In this document: positions 1 through 7,443 of the stretch, piece by piece
Numbering within the stretch: the stretch's first letter is position 1
Layout of the letters: the number at the start of each line of letters is the position of its first letter
Assembly: GCF_004348345.1 (NCBI RefSeq)
Contig: NZ_SMJZ01000055.1
Location: 1 to 45,389 of the forward strand
Origin: Nonomuraea longispora
GTDB lineage: Bacteria > Actinomycetota > Actinomycetes > Streptosporangiales > Streptosporangiaceae
Direction: 5' to 3'
DNA: 45,389 bases
The notes under the pieces: model-generated
What the model was told of the DNA's origin: nothing
The model's input: only the letters and a program-made list of their open reading frames with translations
The model's database searches: none
Made by a program: the position numbers and the translations under genes

Positions 1-348
1 CTGCTGATCGTCCTGGGGGCGGCGGTGGGGGCGCCGCTGCGTTACCTGGTGGACCGGGCGGTGCAGGCACGCCACGACACGGTCTTCCCGTGGGGGACGC
101 TGACGGTCAACGTGGCCGGGTCGTTGCTGCTGGGGTTCCTGGCCGGCCTGCCCGCGGGTGACGAGGTGATGGCACTGGCCGGTACGGGGTTCTGCGGGGC
201 GCTGACGACGTACTCGACCCTGGGGTACGAGACGGTCCGGCTCGTGGAGGAGGGGGTGCGCTTCCACGCGGTGGCCAACGCGCTGGCCGGGGTGCTGGCC
301 GGCCTGGGCGCGGCCTACTGCGGCGTGGCCCTGGCGCAGGCCGTCTGA
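1..348 (+). CDS. crcB: Fluoride channel CrcB/FluC, 5' end outside the window
   Basis: The frame is open from base 1 and ends at TGA 346-348, giving about 115 residues of a small membrane protein; the true start lies upstream of the window. CrcB/FluC proteins are dual-topology dimers that export fluoride. Family hallmarks are visible: a GAPLRY segment near the N-terminus, FPWGTLTVNVAGSLLLGFL in the second membrane helix, and GFCGALTTYSTLGYE (usually GFxGxxTTFSTF), which holds the polar track residues and the helix break. Four hydrophobic segments fit the family. Actinomycetes often carry two adjacent crcB genes, so another may lie just upstream. The next sequence downstream is a protease remnant. 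Confidence 0.88.
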   Translation: MLIVLGAAVGAPLRYLVDRAVQARHDTVFPWGTLTVNVAGSLLLGFLAGLPAGDEVMALAGTGFCGALTTYSTLGYETVRLVEEGVRFHAVANALAGVLAGLGAAYCGVALAQAV

Positions 349-360
349 GCGTGCTCCTGA

Positions 361-660
361 GCCGGCAGGGGCAGCGGCTCGGCGGTGGTGTTCACCGCCG
401 ACGGTTTCCTGCTGACCAACGCGCACGTGGTCGGCTCCTCCCGGTCCGGCACCGTCGCGTTCGCCGGCTGCACGTCGGGAGGCTTCACCGTCGTCGGCCG
501 CGACCCGCTGTCCGACCTCGCGATGATCAGGGCGCAGACGGCCACGCCCGAGCCCGCCGACCTGGGCGACAGCGACGAGCCCCGTCGTCCGGCAGCTCGT
601 GGTTGCCGTCGCCAACCCTCTCGGGACGTCATCGCCGAGCCGGTCGAGATCACGGGCTCT
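361..660 (+). pseudogene. Remnant of a trypsin-like (HtrA/DegP-type) serine protease
   Basis: Translation from 364 gives GSGSAVVFTADGFLLTNAHVV, the region around the catalytic His of HtrA-type proteases, followed by VVGRDPLSDLAMIRA, the region around the catalytic Asp. Near 585 the frame breaks: VRQLVVAVANPLG, the next conserved block, continues in another frame. An in-frame TGA at 358-360 sits just upstream, no plausible start precedes it, and the Ser block (GNSGG) is absent. The remnant therefore has neither N-terminus nor catalytic Ser. Its 3' end touches the end of the convergent glycosyltransferase gene. Confidence 0.65.
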
Positions 661-2038
661 GAGGTCTGACCTCGACCGGCGCCGGCCGGGCGTGCACCGG
701 CCCGGTTTCGTCCCCTGCCGCGACGGCGGTCTCCGCGTCGCGCCGGGAGTCCTGGGCGGCGTTCGTGGAGGCCGGGCTCCGGCGCGCGCGTGTTCCGGAG
801 CGGCGGGCCAGCAGGCCCGCCAGCAGCTTGTCCCACTTCTGACCGATGACGTCGGGATCGTAGCCGCGCGCCGTCTCCAGCGCACGCGCGCCCAGGTCCC
901 GCCGCAGTTTCTCGTCCTCGATGACGCGAATGATCGAGGAGGCCAGGTTGGCGTTCGTACGCGGCTTGACCAGCAGCCCGTCGCCCTCGTGCGTGATCAT
1001 CTCCTTGGGCCCGTGCGGGCTGTTGAAGCTCACGATGGCCAGCCCCTTGGCCATGGCCTCCAGGATGGTCATCGGGAAACCCTCGTGGCGGGAACTGAGC
1101 ACGTAGATCGACGCCTGCTCCAGCGCCGCACCCACGTCGGAGGTGGGCCCCGGCAACTCCACGGAGCCCTGCAGGCCCAGCTCCTCCACCTGCTGGGCCA
1201 GGCTCTCCTCCTGCGGCCCCGCGCCGTAGATGCGCAGCTTCCAGTCGGGGTGGGCTGCGGCGACGGTCTGCCAGGCGGTGATGAGGCGGTGGAAACCCTT
1301 GATGCGAGTCATCCTCCCGAGCGCCACGGCCACCTTGGCGTCGAGCTTCGCCGGCTCGCCCGTCATCGGCGGCACGGCGTTGGGGATGCGGACCAGCTTG
1401 CGCGGCTGCTTCGGCAGCGTCTCCCTGTAGTCGCGCAGGTCGGCCTTGGTGAGGGTGACCAGGGCGTCGAGGCGGCGGTAACGCCACTTGACGAGCTCCT
1501 GGACCGGCTCGGCCTGGCTGCGCAGTGCCACGTGCTCCTGCCCGATGGTGATCACACCGGGCCTGGCTAACTGGGCCATCGCGAGGTTGAGCCCCGGACG
1601 GGTGCCCATGAGCACACCGGTGTCCAGCGAGCGGATGTAACGGGTGAGCACGAGGTCGGTCCACAGGTTGAACCGGTGGTAGGCCGGCTCTCCCTTGGGG
1701 ATGAGCCGGCTCGGCAGCTTCGACAACATCGCGCGCAACGGGTTGAGGCCGGGCTTGAGGCGGTCGTCCAGATGACGGAACTTCACCCGCGGATCAATGG
1801 GGAAGAACGGGTGCTCGGCCTCCTTGATGATGCTCACGATCTCGACGTCGTGATCCTTGGCGAGATAGCTCGCCAGGTTGAAGACCGTCCTGATGGTTCC
1901 GCCCATCCCGTTGGCGTGCAGCAGCAGGATACGGATCTGCCGCGTCGTGGGTGGCGGGGCCTTCCTGCTCCGGCGCCGTTCGTATCCTTGATACAGCCTG
2001 ACCACGGCCGACCTGCCCTTGCGGGCCAATGCGCGCAC
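650..2038 (-). CDS. GT4-family glycosyltransferase
   Basis: A 462-residue GT-B glycosyltransferase that probably transfers a sugar from a nucleotide donor to a cell-surface glycan or lipid; the acceptor is unknown. The N-terminal Rossmann half starts with IRILLLHANGMGGTIRTVFNLASYLA. The C-terminal donor domain has VALGRMTRIKGFHRLI, LRIYGAGPQEESL and SSRHEGFPMTILEAMAKGLAIVSF, which is the GT4 E-x7-E signature. The last 60 or so residues are charged and low in complexity. I chose the GTG at 2038 because an AAGGGGGA ribosome-binding site lies 8-9 bases upstream; the open frame extends much further without another good site. A 31-codon ORF ends 14 bases before the start, so translation may be coupled. 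Confidence 0.87.
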   Translation of the reverse strand: MRALARKGRSAVVRLYQGYERRRSRKAPPPTTRQIRILLLHANGMGGTIRTVFNLASYLAKDHDVEIVSIIKEAEHPFFPIDPRVKFRHLDDRLKPGLNPLRAMLSKLPSRLIPKGEPAYHRFNLWTDLVLTRYIRSLDTGVLMGTRPGLNLAMAQLARPGVITIGQEHVALRSQAEPVQELVKWRYRRLDALVTLTKADLRDYRETLPKQPRKLVRIPNAVPPMTGEPAKLDAKVAVALGRMTRIKGFHRLITAWQTVAAAHPDWKLRIYGAGPQEESLAQQVEELGLQGSVELPGPTSDVGAALEQASIYVLSSRHEGFPMTILEAMAKGLAIVSFNSPHGPKEMITHEGDGLLVKPRTNANLASSIIRVIEDEKLRRDLGARALETARGYDPDVIGQKWDKLLAGLLARRSGTRARRSPASTNAAQDSRRDAETAVAAGDETGPVHARPAPVEVRPQSP

Positions 2039-2052
2039 CTGACGAATCCCCC

Positions 2053-2148
2053 TTAGGACCGGAACAACTCCGAACACACATGGCCGGTGGCACGGACGTC
2101 CACCTTGCCACCGGCCTGCACCGCCTCGGCGGAATGCACGTTGTTCAT
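2053..2148 (-). CDS. Candidate 31-aa ORF immediately upstream of the glycosyltransferase
   Basis: This ATG-to-TAA frame encodes 31 residues beginning MNNVHSAEAVQAGGK and ending VCSELFRS. About 84% of its third codon positions are G or C, as in real genes of this genome. It stops 14 bases before the glycosyltransferase GTG, and its TAA abuts that gene's ribosome-binding site. I do not recognise the peptide. Its own ribosome-binding site is not clear: an AGGGG touches the ATG and a CGGGGAAAG lies 13 bases away. It may be a leader peptide or a small protein, or a chance frame. Confidence 0.35.
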   Translation of the reverse strand: MNNVHSAEAVQAGGKVDVRATGHVCSELFRS

Positions 2149-2285
2149 CCCCTGTGCGCTTTCCCCGCCTATGATCTTTAGACGCCAGATGGGTGACTAA
2201 GGTTGCATGTGCGGCTTGTGCCAGATGATCTTTCAGATCAGACGGCCCTCGCGCCCCGATGCGCTCGCCCGGCCCCCGGTTCGAC

Positions 2286-2320
2286 AGGACAGCCGAGGCG
2301 AGGTCCCCCTCGGCTGTCCT
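2286..2320 (-). terminator. Hairpin terminator downstream of the lysine-rich small gene
   Basis: A perfect 13-bp stem (AGGACAGCCGAGG at 2286-2298 pairing with 2308-2320) encloses a 9-base loop. It lies about 57 bases past the stop of the 40-aa gene. There is no T-run, as is common for actinomycete terminators. Confidence 0.65.
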
Positions 2321-2376
2321 TCGTGGTGTCCGGTCTGGCGGGCGGGTGACCCCTGCCGCCCGCCGCCCCGTCAGGG

Positions 2377-2499
2377 TCACTCCTCGTCAGGAGCCTTCCT
2401 GGTCTCCTTCTTCGTCTCCTTGACCTGCCTGCTCGTCTTGATGGCCTGCTTCTTCGACTTGCCGGTCTTGGCCGCGGGTTTCTTCTTCGTGTCAGCCAT
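2377..2499 (-). CDS. Small lysine-rich basic protein, 40 aa
   Basis: ATG at 2499 is preceded by GGGGGGATT at ribosome-binding distance and the frame stops at TGA 2377-2379. The product starts MADTKKKPAAKTGKSKKQ and ends RKAPDEE. Eleven of its 40 residues are Lys, interspersed with Thr, Ala and Ser, and no hydrophobic segment is present. The composition resembles histone H1-like or nucleic-acid-binding tails, but I assign no function. It is a single-gene unit: an 8-bp inverted repeat lies upstream (2523-2546) and a strong hairpin lies downstream (2286-2320). The gene is real on the basis of its ribosome-binding site, its flanking signals and its consistent composition. Confidence 0.6.
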   Translation of the reverse strand: MADTKKKPAAKTGKSKKQAIKTSRQVKETKKETRKAPDEE

Positions 2500-2522
2500 G
2501 GGAATCCCCCCGTGTACGCACA

Positions 2523-2546
2523 TGGTGCACCCCTATTGGTGCACCA
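2523..2546. promoter_or_regulatory. Inverted repeat upstream of the lysine-rich gene, possible operator
   Basis: TGGTGCAC and GTGCACCA form perfect 8-bp arms around an 8-base spacer, and each arm contains the palindrome GTGCAC. The site lies 24-47 bases upstream of the small gene's ATG, in promoter position. Confidence 0.45.
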
Positions 2547-2587
2547 CGGGCGTTAATACCCAACTCACGACGAAACCCGACATAGTG

Positions 2588-2865
2588 CCTATGGGCGGGA
2601 CGGTCGCCCGACGGCTCCGACCACCACACGCCCTCACCGTGCGTCAGGCCGGGCAGCCGCTGCTCCGCCTCGTGCACCGCGGCCGCCGGGATCTGCCCCG
2701 CCAGCACCCACGTGTCATCCCTGCCTCCTGGTGTCGCGCAGCACGCCGCCCAGCTACGCCCGCGGAAGTCGGCCGCGACCGTCTCGGCGCGCTGTAGCCG
2801 GTCCTGGTGAGCCTGACCGTGACGTCGGTGACCGGCCGGGACCGTCACAAACGCTGACCGCCCCA
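2588..2865 (-). pseudogene. Decayed remnant of a TetM/OtrA-type ribosomal protection protein (EF-G-like)
   Basis: Pieces of the C-terminal half of a TetM/OtrA-like translation GTPase can be read on the minus strand in changing frames. VTDVTVRLTRTGYSA matches the domain IV block VTxVxVTLTHTGY, and ETVAADFRG matches SSTAGDFR. A last stretch, WVLAGQIPAAAVHEAEQRLPGLTHGEGVW (2710 down to about 2620), matches the C-terminal domain block ending in LPxLTxGEG. At least two frameshifts separate these pieces, and the GTPase domain is absent. The identification rests on order and spacing of remembered family motifs, so it is probable rather than certain. Confidence 0.5.
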
Positions 2866-2899
2866 GCACGTAGGACCGGGACGGCGCCCGCCGTGACGC

Positions 2900-3931
2900 T
2901 CACAGGAGGCGGAGTTGTTCGGGACCGGCCGGGGCCGGCGGGCGCCGGGGCGGGACGCGACGGGCGGCGGCAGGAGCGGCACGGCCGACCCCGTGGCGCT
3001 CGGCGAGCTCCTTGACCAGCCCGCTCACGCGCGCCTGGTAGGCCTTGGGTGCGTAGGAGCCCCTGCCGTAGAGCTCCCGATAGCGCGGCACCAGCCGCGG
3101 GTGCTCGCGCGAGAGCCACTCCATCCACCACTCGCGCGCCCCCGGCCGCAGGTGCAGCACGATGGGCGCGATGTGGGTGGCGCCCGACTCGGCGATCTCC
3201 TTGACCGTGGACTCCAGCTGGGCGGGGGAGTCGGTGAGGTAGGGCAGGATCGGCGCCATCAGCACGCCGCAGGCGATGCCGTTGTCGTTGAGGGTCGCGC
3301 ACGTCTCCAGCCGCCGCCGCGGGTGCGGCGTGCCCGCCTCGACCGCCCGCCACATCGCGGTGTCCACGAAGCCGGCCGAGACGTCGGTGCTCACGTCGGT
3401 CACCTCGGCGGCCTCGGTCAGCAGGTCGAGGTCACGCAGGATCAGCGTGCCCTTGGTGAGGATGGAGAACGGGTTGGCGGCGTCGCGCAGCGCGGCCAGG
3501 ATGCCGCGCATCAGCCGGTAGCGGCCCTCGGCCCGCTGGTAGCAGTCGACGTTGGTGCCCATCGCGATGTGGTGAGCGCCCCACCGGGGCGCGGCCAGCT
3601 CCTTACGGGCCAGCTCGGCGGCGTTGACCTTGACGACGATCTTCGAGTCGAAGTCGGCCCCGGCGTCCATGTCCAGATATTCGTGCGTCTTCCTGGCGAA
3701 GCAGTAGACGCAGCGGTGGCTGCACCCCCGATAGGGGTTGATCGTGTATTCGAACGGCACCCGGCTGGCCCCCGGCACCTTGTTGATGATGGATCGGGCC
3801 CGGATCTCGTAGAAGGTCATCCCCCTGAACTCGGGCGTGTCGAACGTGCGGGTGACCGCGCCGCGAGCGAACAGCGGCACGGCCGGATCGTCCTGACCGG
3901 GCGTGGCCAGGCGCAGGTTGTCCCAGCGCAT
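2900..3931 (-). CDS. Rv2578c-family radical SAM protein (spore photoproduct lyase-like)
   Basis: A 343-residue radical SAM protein. Residues 61-77 read EYTINPYRGCSHRCVYC, so Cys70, Cys74 and Cys77 form the CX3CX2C motif that binds the 4Fe-4S cluster. Further family blocks are TNVDCYQRAEGRYRLMRGIL and SILTKGTLILRDLDLL. The mycobacterial relative Rv2578c is, as I recall, among LexA-controlled genes, and the family is distantly related to spore photoproduct lyase; the substrate is unknown. The C-terminus is Arg/Pro-rich. I chose ATG 3931 because family proteins start with MRWDN or similar. No ribosome-binding site is visible, so the transcript may be leaderless. An SOS-box-like sequence lies 9-24 bases upstream. 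Confidence 0.88.
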   Translation of the reverse strand: MRWDNLRLATPGQDDPAVPLFARGAVTRTFDTPEFRGMTFYEIRARSIINKVPGASRVPFEYTINPYRGCSHRCVYCFARKTHEYLDMDAGADFDSKIVVKVNAAELARKELAAPRWGAHHIAMGTNVDCYQRAEGRYRLMRGILAALRDAANPFSILTKGTLILRDLDLLTEAAEVTDVSTDVSAGFVDTAMWRAVEAGTPHPRRRLETCATLNDNGIACGVLMAPILPYLTDSPAQLESTVKEIAESGATHIAPIVLHLRPGAREWWMEWLSREHPRLVPRYRELYGRGSYAPKAYQARVSGLVKELAERHGVGRAAPAAARRVPPRRPPAPAGPEQLRLL

Positions 3932-3939
3932 CCCATGAT

Positions 3940-3955
3940 TAGAACAAGGATTCGA
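3940..3955. promoter_or_regulatory. LexA (SOS) box-like operator
   Basis: TAGAAC-AAGG-ATTCGA matches the actinobacterial LexA box TCGAAC-N4-GTTCGA at 10 of 12 defined positions with the exact 4-base spacing. It lies immediately upstream of the radical SAM start codon and about 110 bases upstream of the divergent DUF3040 gene. Confidence 0.65.
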
Positions 3956-4065
3956 GCGTGATCGCAAACGGAAAGACGTGGCAATTACCTGGTCGGGCTG
4001 CGGCTAATGATCTTCATGGTTGGGCAGAAACACGCCTGAAGAGCTTGCGTTCGGGAGGTGCGCCC

Positions 4066-4347
4066 ATGGCCTGGTCGCAGGACGAGGAGCGGATGCTGGC
4101 AGAGATCGAGCAGCGCCTCGTCGACGACGACCCGCGACTCGTGGCTCGGCTCGAGTCGTTCAACGAGCGGGTCCGTCGCAGCGAGGCGAAGACCCGCCGG
4201 CCACCGGGCCCCGCCCGCCGACCACGTCGCTCGACCGTGATCATTTTGATCAGCTGGCTGCTCATCGCGACCCTCATCGCCACCCTCCTGATCATGGTGC
4301 TCCGCCTCGACGCCGCCACCGCTCTGGCTCTCACCACGGCTTTCTGA
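4066..4347 (+). CDS. DUF3040 membrane protein
   Basis: A 93-residue protein starting MAWSQDEERMLAEIEQRLVDDDPRL, the conserved cytoplasmic segment of DUF3040 proteins, which are widespread and uncharacterised in actinobacteria. A basic stretch (RRPPGPARRPRR) precedes a hydrophobic region of roughly 25 residues (STVIILISWLLIATLIATLL), followed by a shorter hydrophobic tail. I chose ATG 4066 for its GGGAGG ribosome-binding site; an open frame upstream lacks one. The gene is divergent from the radical SAM gene and shares its upstream region, but nothing shows that it responds to the SOS-like box. Confidence 0.82.
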   Translation: MAWSQDEERMLAEIEQRLVDDDPRLVARLESFNERVRRSEAKTRRPPGPARRPRRSTVIILISWLLIATLIATLLIMVLRLDAATALALTTAF

Positions 4348-4474
4348 ACCTGCCGCCCTCCTCACGGGTGCGGGTGATCACGAGCCCTCACTAGAGGCGC
4401 TAAGTTCCCATACCCGCAGTAGGGACACGTAGATGCCCTAGGATGTCGCCGTCGTGTCCAGGAGGAGGGGGACC

Positions 4475-5200
4475 ATGGCCGCGCAGGGCGTCAGCAGGCG
4501 TGACAGGGTCAGGCAGGCGACACTGGCGGAGATCCGCGCCGTCGCCCGCAAACTGCTCATCGAACGCGGCCCGGCCGCCGTGACGATCAACGCGGTGGCC
4601 AGGGAGATGGGGATGAGCGGCCCGGCGCTCTACCACTACTTCTCCGGGCACGAAGAGCTGGTCGGCGCGGTGACCGCCGACTTCTTCCGCGAGCTGACGG
4701 CCGTGGTGGAGGCGGCGCGCGACTCCTGTCCGCCGGACCGGCGCGGTGGTCGGCTGCTGGCGGCGTGCCGGGCGCTGCGCGGCTGGGCGATCATGCATCC
4801 GGCGGAGTTCGGCTGGGTGTTCGCCAGCCCGATCACCCGCAAGAGGCGGCCCGACTCGCCGCGCGAGCTGGCCGGGCGCGGCTTCGAGCAGGTCTTCCTC
4901 GATGAGGTCGCCGAGCTGTGGAAGGAGCGCCCGTTCCCGGTGCCGGCGCCGGGGGAGCTGCATCCGTCCATCCAGGAACAACTGCGTCTGTACGCGGACT
5001 CGTCCGGCGTGGGTATGCCGGTGGAGGCGGTGCACGTCTTCCTGGAGTGCTGGATCAGGCTGTACGGCCTGCTCTGCATGGAGGTGCTCGGCCAGCTGAG
5101 CTTCGCCTACTCCGACCTGGAGCCGGTCTTCGAGGACTGGCTGCGGGAGCTCGCTCCCAAGCTCGGCATCGACTACGAGGAGCCGTCCTCGTCCTCTTAG
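4475..5200 (+). CDS. TetR/AcrR-family transcriptional regulator
   Basis: A 241-residue one-component repressor. The N-terminal helix-turn-helix spans roughly residues 15-60: ATLAEIRAVARKLLIERGPAAVTINAVAREMGMSGPALYHYFSGHEELV. The C-terminal ligand domain contains CRALRGWAIMHPAEFGWVFASP and ECWIRLYGLLCMEVLG, typical of the WHG-type TetR C-terminal domain seen in many actinomycete regulators. ATG 4475 follows GGAGGAGGGGG and is preferred to a GTG at 4454. A remnant of an alpha/beta hydrolase follows downstream, perhaps its former partner. The ligand is unknown. Confidence 0.88.
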   Translation: MAAQGVSRRDRVRQATLAEIRAVARKLLIERGPAAVTINAVAREMGMSGPALYHYFSGHEELVGAVTADFFRELTAVVEAARDSCPPDRRGGRLLAACRALRGWAIMHPAEFGWVFASPITRKRRPDSPRELAGRGFEQVFLDEVAELWKERPFPVPAPGELHPSIQEQLRLYADSSGVGMPVEAVHVFLECWIRLYGLLCMEVLGQLSFAYSDLEPVFEDWLRELAPKLGIDYEEPSSSS

Positions 5201-5215
5201 AGGCTTCACAGCACC

Positions 5216-5245
5216 TACTCGCCTACGTATACTCCTCCGCGAGTA
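5216..5245. promoter_or_regulatory. Inverted repeat after the tetR gene, possible operator
   Basis: TACTCGC and GCGAGTA form perfect 7-bp arms around a 16-base spacer that contains ACGTATAC. It sits 16 bases after the tetR stop and just before the hydrolase remnant. It could be an old operator for the regulator, or a weak hairpin. Confidence 0.3.
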
Positions 5246-5247
5246 AG

Positions 5248-5685
5248 CTCGCCGCGGGTGACACGACGGCGGCGCTGGTCACCGGCATGCGGGCCACCCG
5301 CATGGGGCCGCCGATCGTCATGAGGATGCCGCGGTTCCTGCTGGAGGGGCTCACCGTCCTGGCGCAGAAGGGGCAGGAGAAGGCCGGGGCGGACGGGGAG
5401 CCGACGTTCAGCGAACTGGCCCCGACGCTGCACCACGACGTTCAGGCGGAGACGGCCACGGCCGGCGATCCTTTCGCTTACAGGTCGGTGAGGGCCGAGG
5501 TGCTGCTGCTCGGCGGCGGCAAGAGCCCCGCCTACCTGCGTACGGCGCTCGACGCGCTGCAACGGGTGCTGCCGCGCGCCCGGCGGGTGGAGATGGCGGG
5601 CCTCGGCCACAGCGCCACCGCCAACACCGCCCGGCGTGGGCGGCCGGAGCGCGTGGCCCCCGAGATCCGCGCGTTCCTCACTTGA
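5248..5685 (+). pseudogene. C-terminal remnant of an alpha/beta hydrolase
   Basis: About 145 residues are open to TGA 5683-5685. They end RSVRAEVLLLGGGKSPAYLRTALDALQRVLPRARRVEMAGLGHSATANTARRGRPERVAPEIRAFL, the typical C-terminal part of an alpha/beta hydrolase. The catalytic Asp position lies near GGGKSP and the catalytic His in GLGHSA. The N-terminal half, with the oxyanion HG motif and the GxSxG nucleophile, is missing and no ribosome-binding site is present. The inverted repeat at 5216-5245 lies exactly where the first half should be, so the N-terminus was probably lost by deletion. Confidence 0.7.
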
Positions 5686-5803
5686 GTCCGGCAACCCCGC
5701 GAACCCTCAATCCCGCGTCCCCACACGTCCGCAACCCCCGCACGTCCGCGAGACCCGACGTTCGTGGGGTCCGCGAGCCCGTGAGGCACGCGGGCTCGTG
5801 AGT

Positions 5804-7405
5804 TCAGAGGCCCTTGAGGAAGGTGGCCGCCACCGGGGCGGCCACCGCCCCGCCGCCGCCACCGCCCTCCACGACCACCGCGAACGCCACGTCGTCCTTG
5901 AACCCGATGAACCAGGCGTGGCTGTCGAGCTTCTCCCCGGTGCCGTATTCGGCGGTGCCGGTCTTGCCGTGCGTGCCCGCGGGGAGCCCGGCCGCCTTCG
6001 CGGTGCCCTTGGTGACCACGGCGGACATCATCTCGTGCATGGGGTCCTTGACGCCCTCGGGCAGTTTCCGTTCGGAGACCTTCTGCTTGAGCTCGGGCAC
6101 CAGCGTCGGTGGCCGCCACGTGCCGTCGGCGAGGGCTGCGGCCACCGACGCCATCGACAGCGGGCTCGCGGTGATCCTGCCCTGCCCGAACGACTCCGCG
6201 GCCAGTTCGGCGTCGGACTCGGCCTTGGGGAAGCTGGCCTGGGTGGCGGGCACGCCGATGTTGAGCGGCTGGTTGAAGCCGACGGACTCGGCCGCCTTCA
6301 GCAGCTTGTCGGAGCCCAGTTCCCGCTGGGCCAGCGGCGCGAACGTGGTGTTGCACGAGTGGGCGAACGAGTCGAGGAACGACACCGACCCGAACTCCGC
6401 CTTGTCGGAGTTACGGATCTTCAGCCCGCCGACGGTCGCGTATTTCGGGCAGGTCACCTTGTCCTGCGCCGACACGCCGGCGGCCAGCAGCCCGATCGCG
6501 GTGACCGCCTTGAAGGTCGAGCCGGGCGCGTAGCGGCCGTCCAGCGCCCGGTTGAAGCCGCCCTTGTTGTTGACGACGGACAGGATCTCGCCGCTCGACG
6601 GCTTGATCGCCACCATCGACGCCGGCTTCTTGATGTCCTTGACCGCGTCGACGGCGGCGTCCTGCACCTCGGGGTCGAGCGTCGTGCGTACGGGCTTGCC
6701 TTCCTTGCCCTCGATGGTCTCCAGGGTCTTGCCGCCGAGCCGGATCTCCGTGGACGGCGTGCCGGCCAGCTGCTTCTGGAACGTGCGCTGCAGGCCGTGG
6801 TGCCCGATGGTCTGGCCGGGTTGGTAGGCGGAGCCGAGCTTGGCGACGTCCTTCTTGGTGGCCTTGTCGAGGTAGCCGACGAGTTGCTGCACCGAACCGC
6901 CGACGGTGCCGGTGTCGATGCGCCCTCCCTCGGCGTCGGTGATCTCGGCGCGCTCGGGCCAGTGGGCCTCCAGCTCGAACGTCGCCCCCTCGGTCATCGA
7001 GGGGTGCAGCGTGGAGGGCTTCCAGTCGACCTTCCAGGTGCGGTCGGCCACCTTGAGGTCGATCTCGCCTTCGTAGACCCAGGTGCCGACGTCCTTCAGC
7101 GTCAGGGTCGCGGTGTAGGGGGCGCTGGCCTGGTCGTCGCCCTCGGTGACCGGGCCGAGCCGGATGACCGTCGACTCGACGGCGAGTGCCTTGCGCTGCT
7201 GGTCGTACGCGCTGAACTGCTGCGGCGCGGCCAGTTCGGCCGCCATGGCGGCCTTGTCGCCCGCCTGCCAGGCGGCGGCGAAGCGCTGCGCCGTCTCGGC
7301 GGGCGTGCCCCTGGTGTGCAGCACGTAGTAGGCGCCCCCGCCCGCGGCCCCCACCGCGAGCACGGCGGCGACGGACACGATCGCGATCGTACGACCTCGC
7401 GCCAC
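5804..7405 (-). CDS. Class B penicillin-binding protein with MecA_N (NTF2-like) domain
   Basis: A 533-residue D,D-transpeptidase that cross-links peptidoglycan outside the membrane. Residues 7-28 form an N-terminal membrane anchor. Residues 33-140 form the NTF2-like MecA_N domain (TPAETAQRFAAAWQAGDKAAM), and residues 150-240 a dimerisation segment. The transpeptidase motifs are complete: SxxK is STFK at 296-299, SxN is SCN at 350-352, and KTG is KTGTAEYG from 481. The overall plan matches mycobacterial Rv2864c-type proteins. The GTG at 7405 follows AGGGGGC. Near the C-terminus is a run of five Gly (EGGGGGG) in VVVEGGGG. The PlsC gene ends 38 bases upstream on the same strand, so they may be cotranscribed. 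Confidence 0.9.
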   Translation of the reverse strand: MARGRTIAIVSVAAVLAVGAAGGGAYYVLHTRGTPAETAQRFAAAWQAGDKAAMAAELAAPQQFSAYDQQRKALAVESTVIRLGPVTEGDDQASAPYTATLTLKDVGTWVYEGEIDLKVADRTWKVDWKPSTLHPSMTEGATFELEAHWPERAEITDAEGGRIDTGTVGGSVQQLVGYLDKATKKDVAKLGSAYQPGQTIGHHGLQRTFQKQLAGTPSTEIRLGGKTLETIEGKEGKPVRTTLDPEVQDAAVDAVKDIKKPASMVAIKPSSGEILSVVNNKGGFNRALDGRYAPGSTFKAVTAIGLLAAGVSAQDKVTCPKYATVGGLKIRNSDKAEFGSVSFLDSFAHSCNTTFAPLAQRELGSDKLLKAAESVGFNQPLNIGVPATQASFPKAESDAELAAESFGQGRITASPLSMASVAAALADGTWRPPTLVPELKQKVSERKLPEGVKDPMHEMMSAVVTKGTAKAAGLPAGTHGKTGTAEYGTGEKLDSHAWFIGFKDDVAFAVVVEGGGGGGAVAAPVAATFLKGL

Positions 7406-7443
7406 TGGTCAGCCCCCTGGTCCTCGATGCCGGACGGTCCGGC

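Noticed and set aside
315-1664. Long minus-strand Arg/Gly/Pro-rich frames throughout the window
   Set aside because: Such frames are antisense or shifted shadows of high-GC genes and match no family.
2270-2300. GGTTCGA resembling a tRNA T-loop
   Set aside because: No matching T-stem, anticodon arm or acceptor stem can be formed around it; the sequence is part of the terminator flank.
4918-5250. Long plus-strand frame linking the end of tetR to the hydrolase remnant
   Set aside because: The part inside tetR is a shadow frame of Gly/Ala/Arg; only the part after the tetR stop matches a hydrolase.
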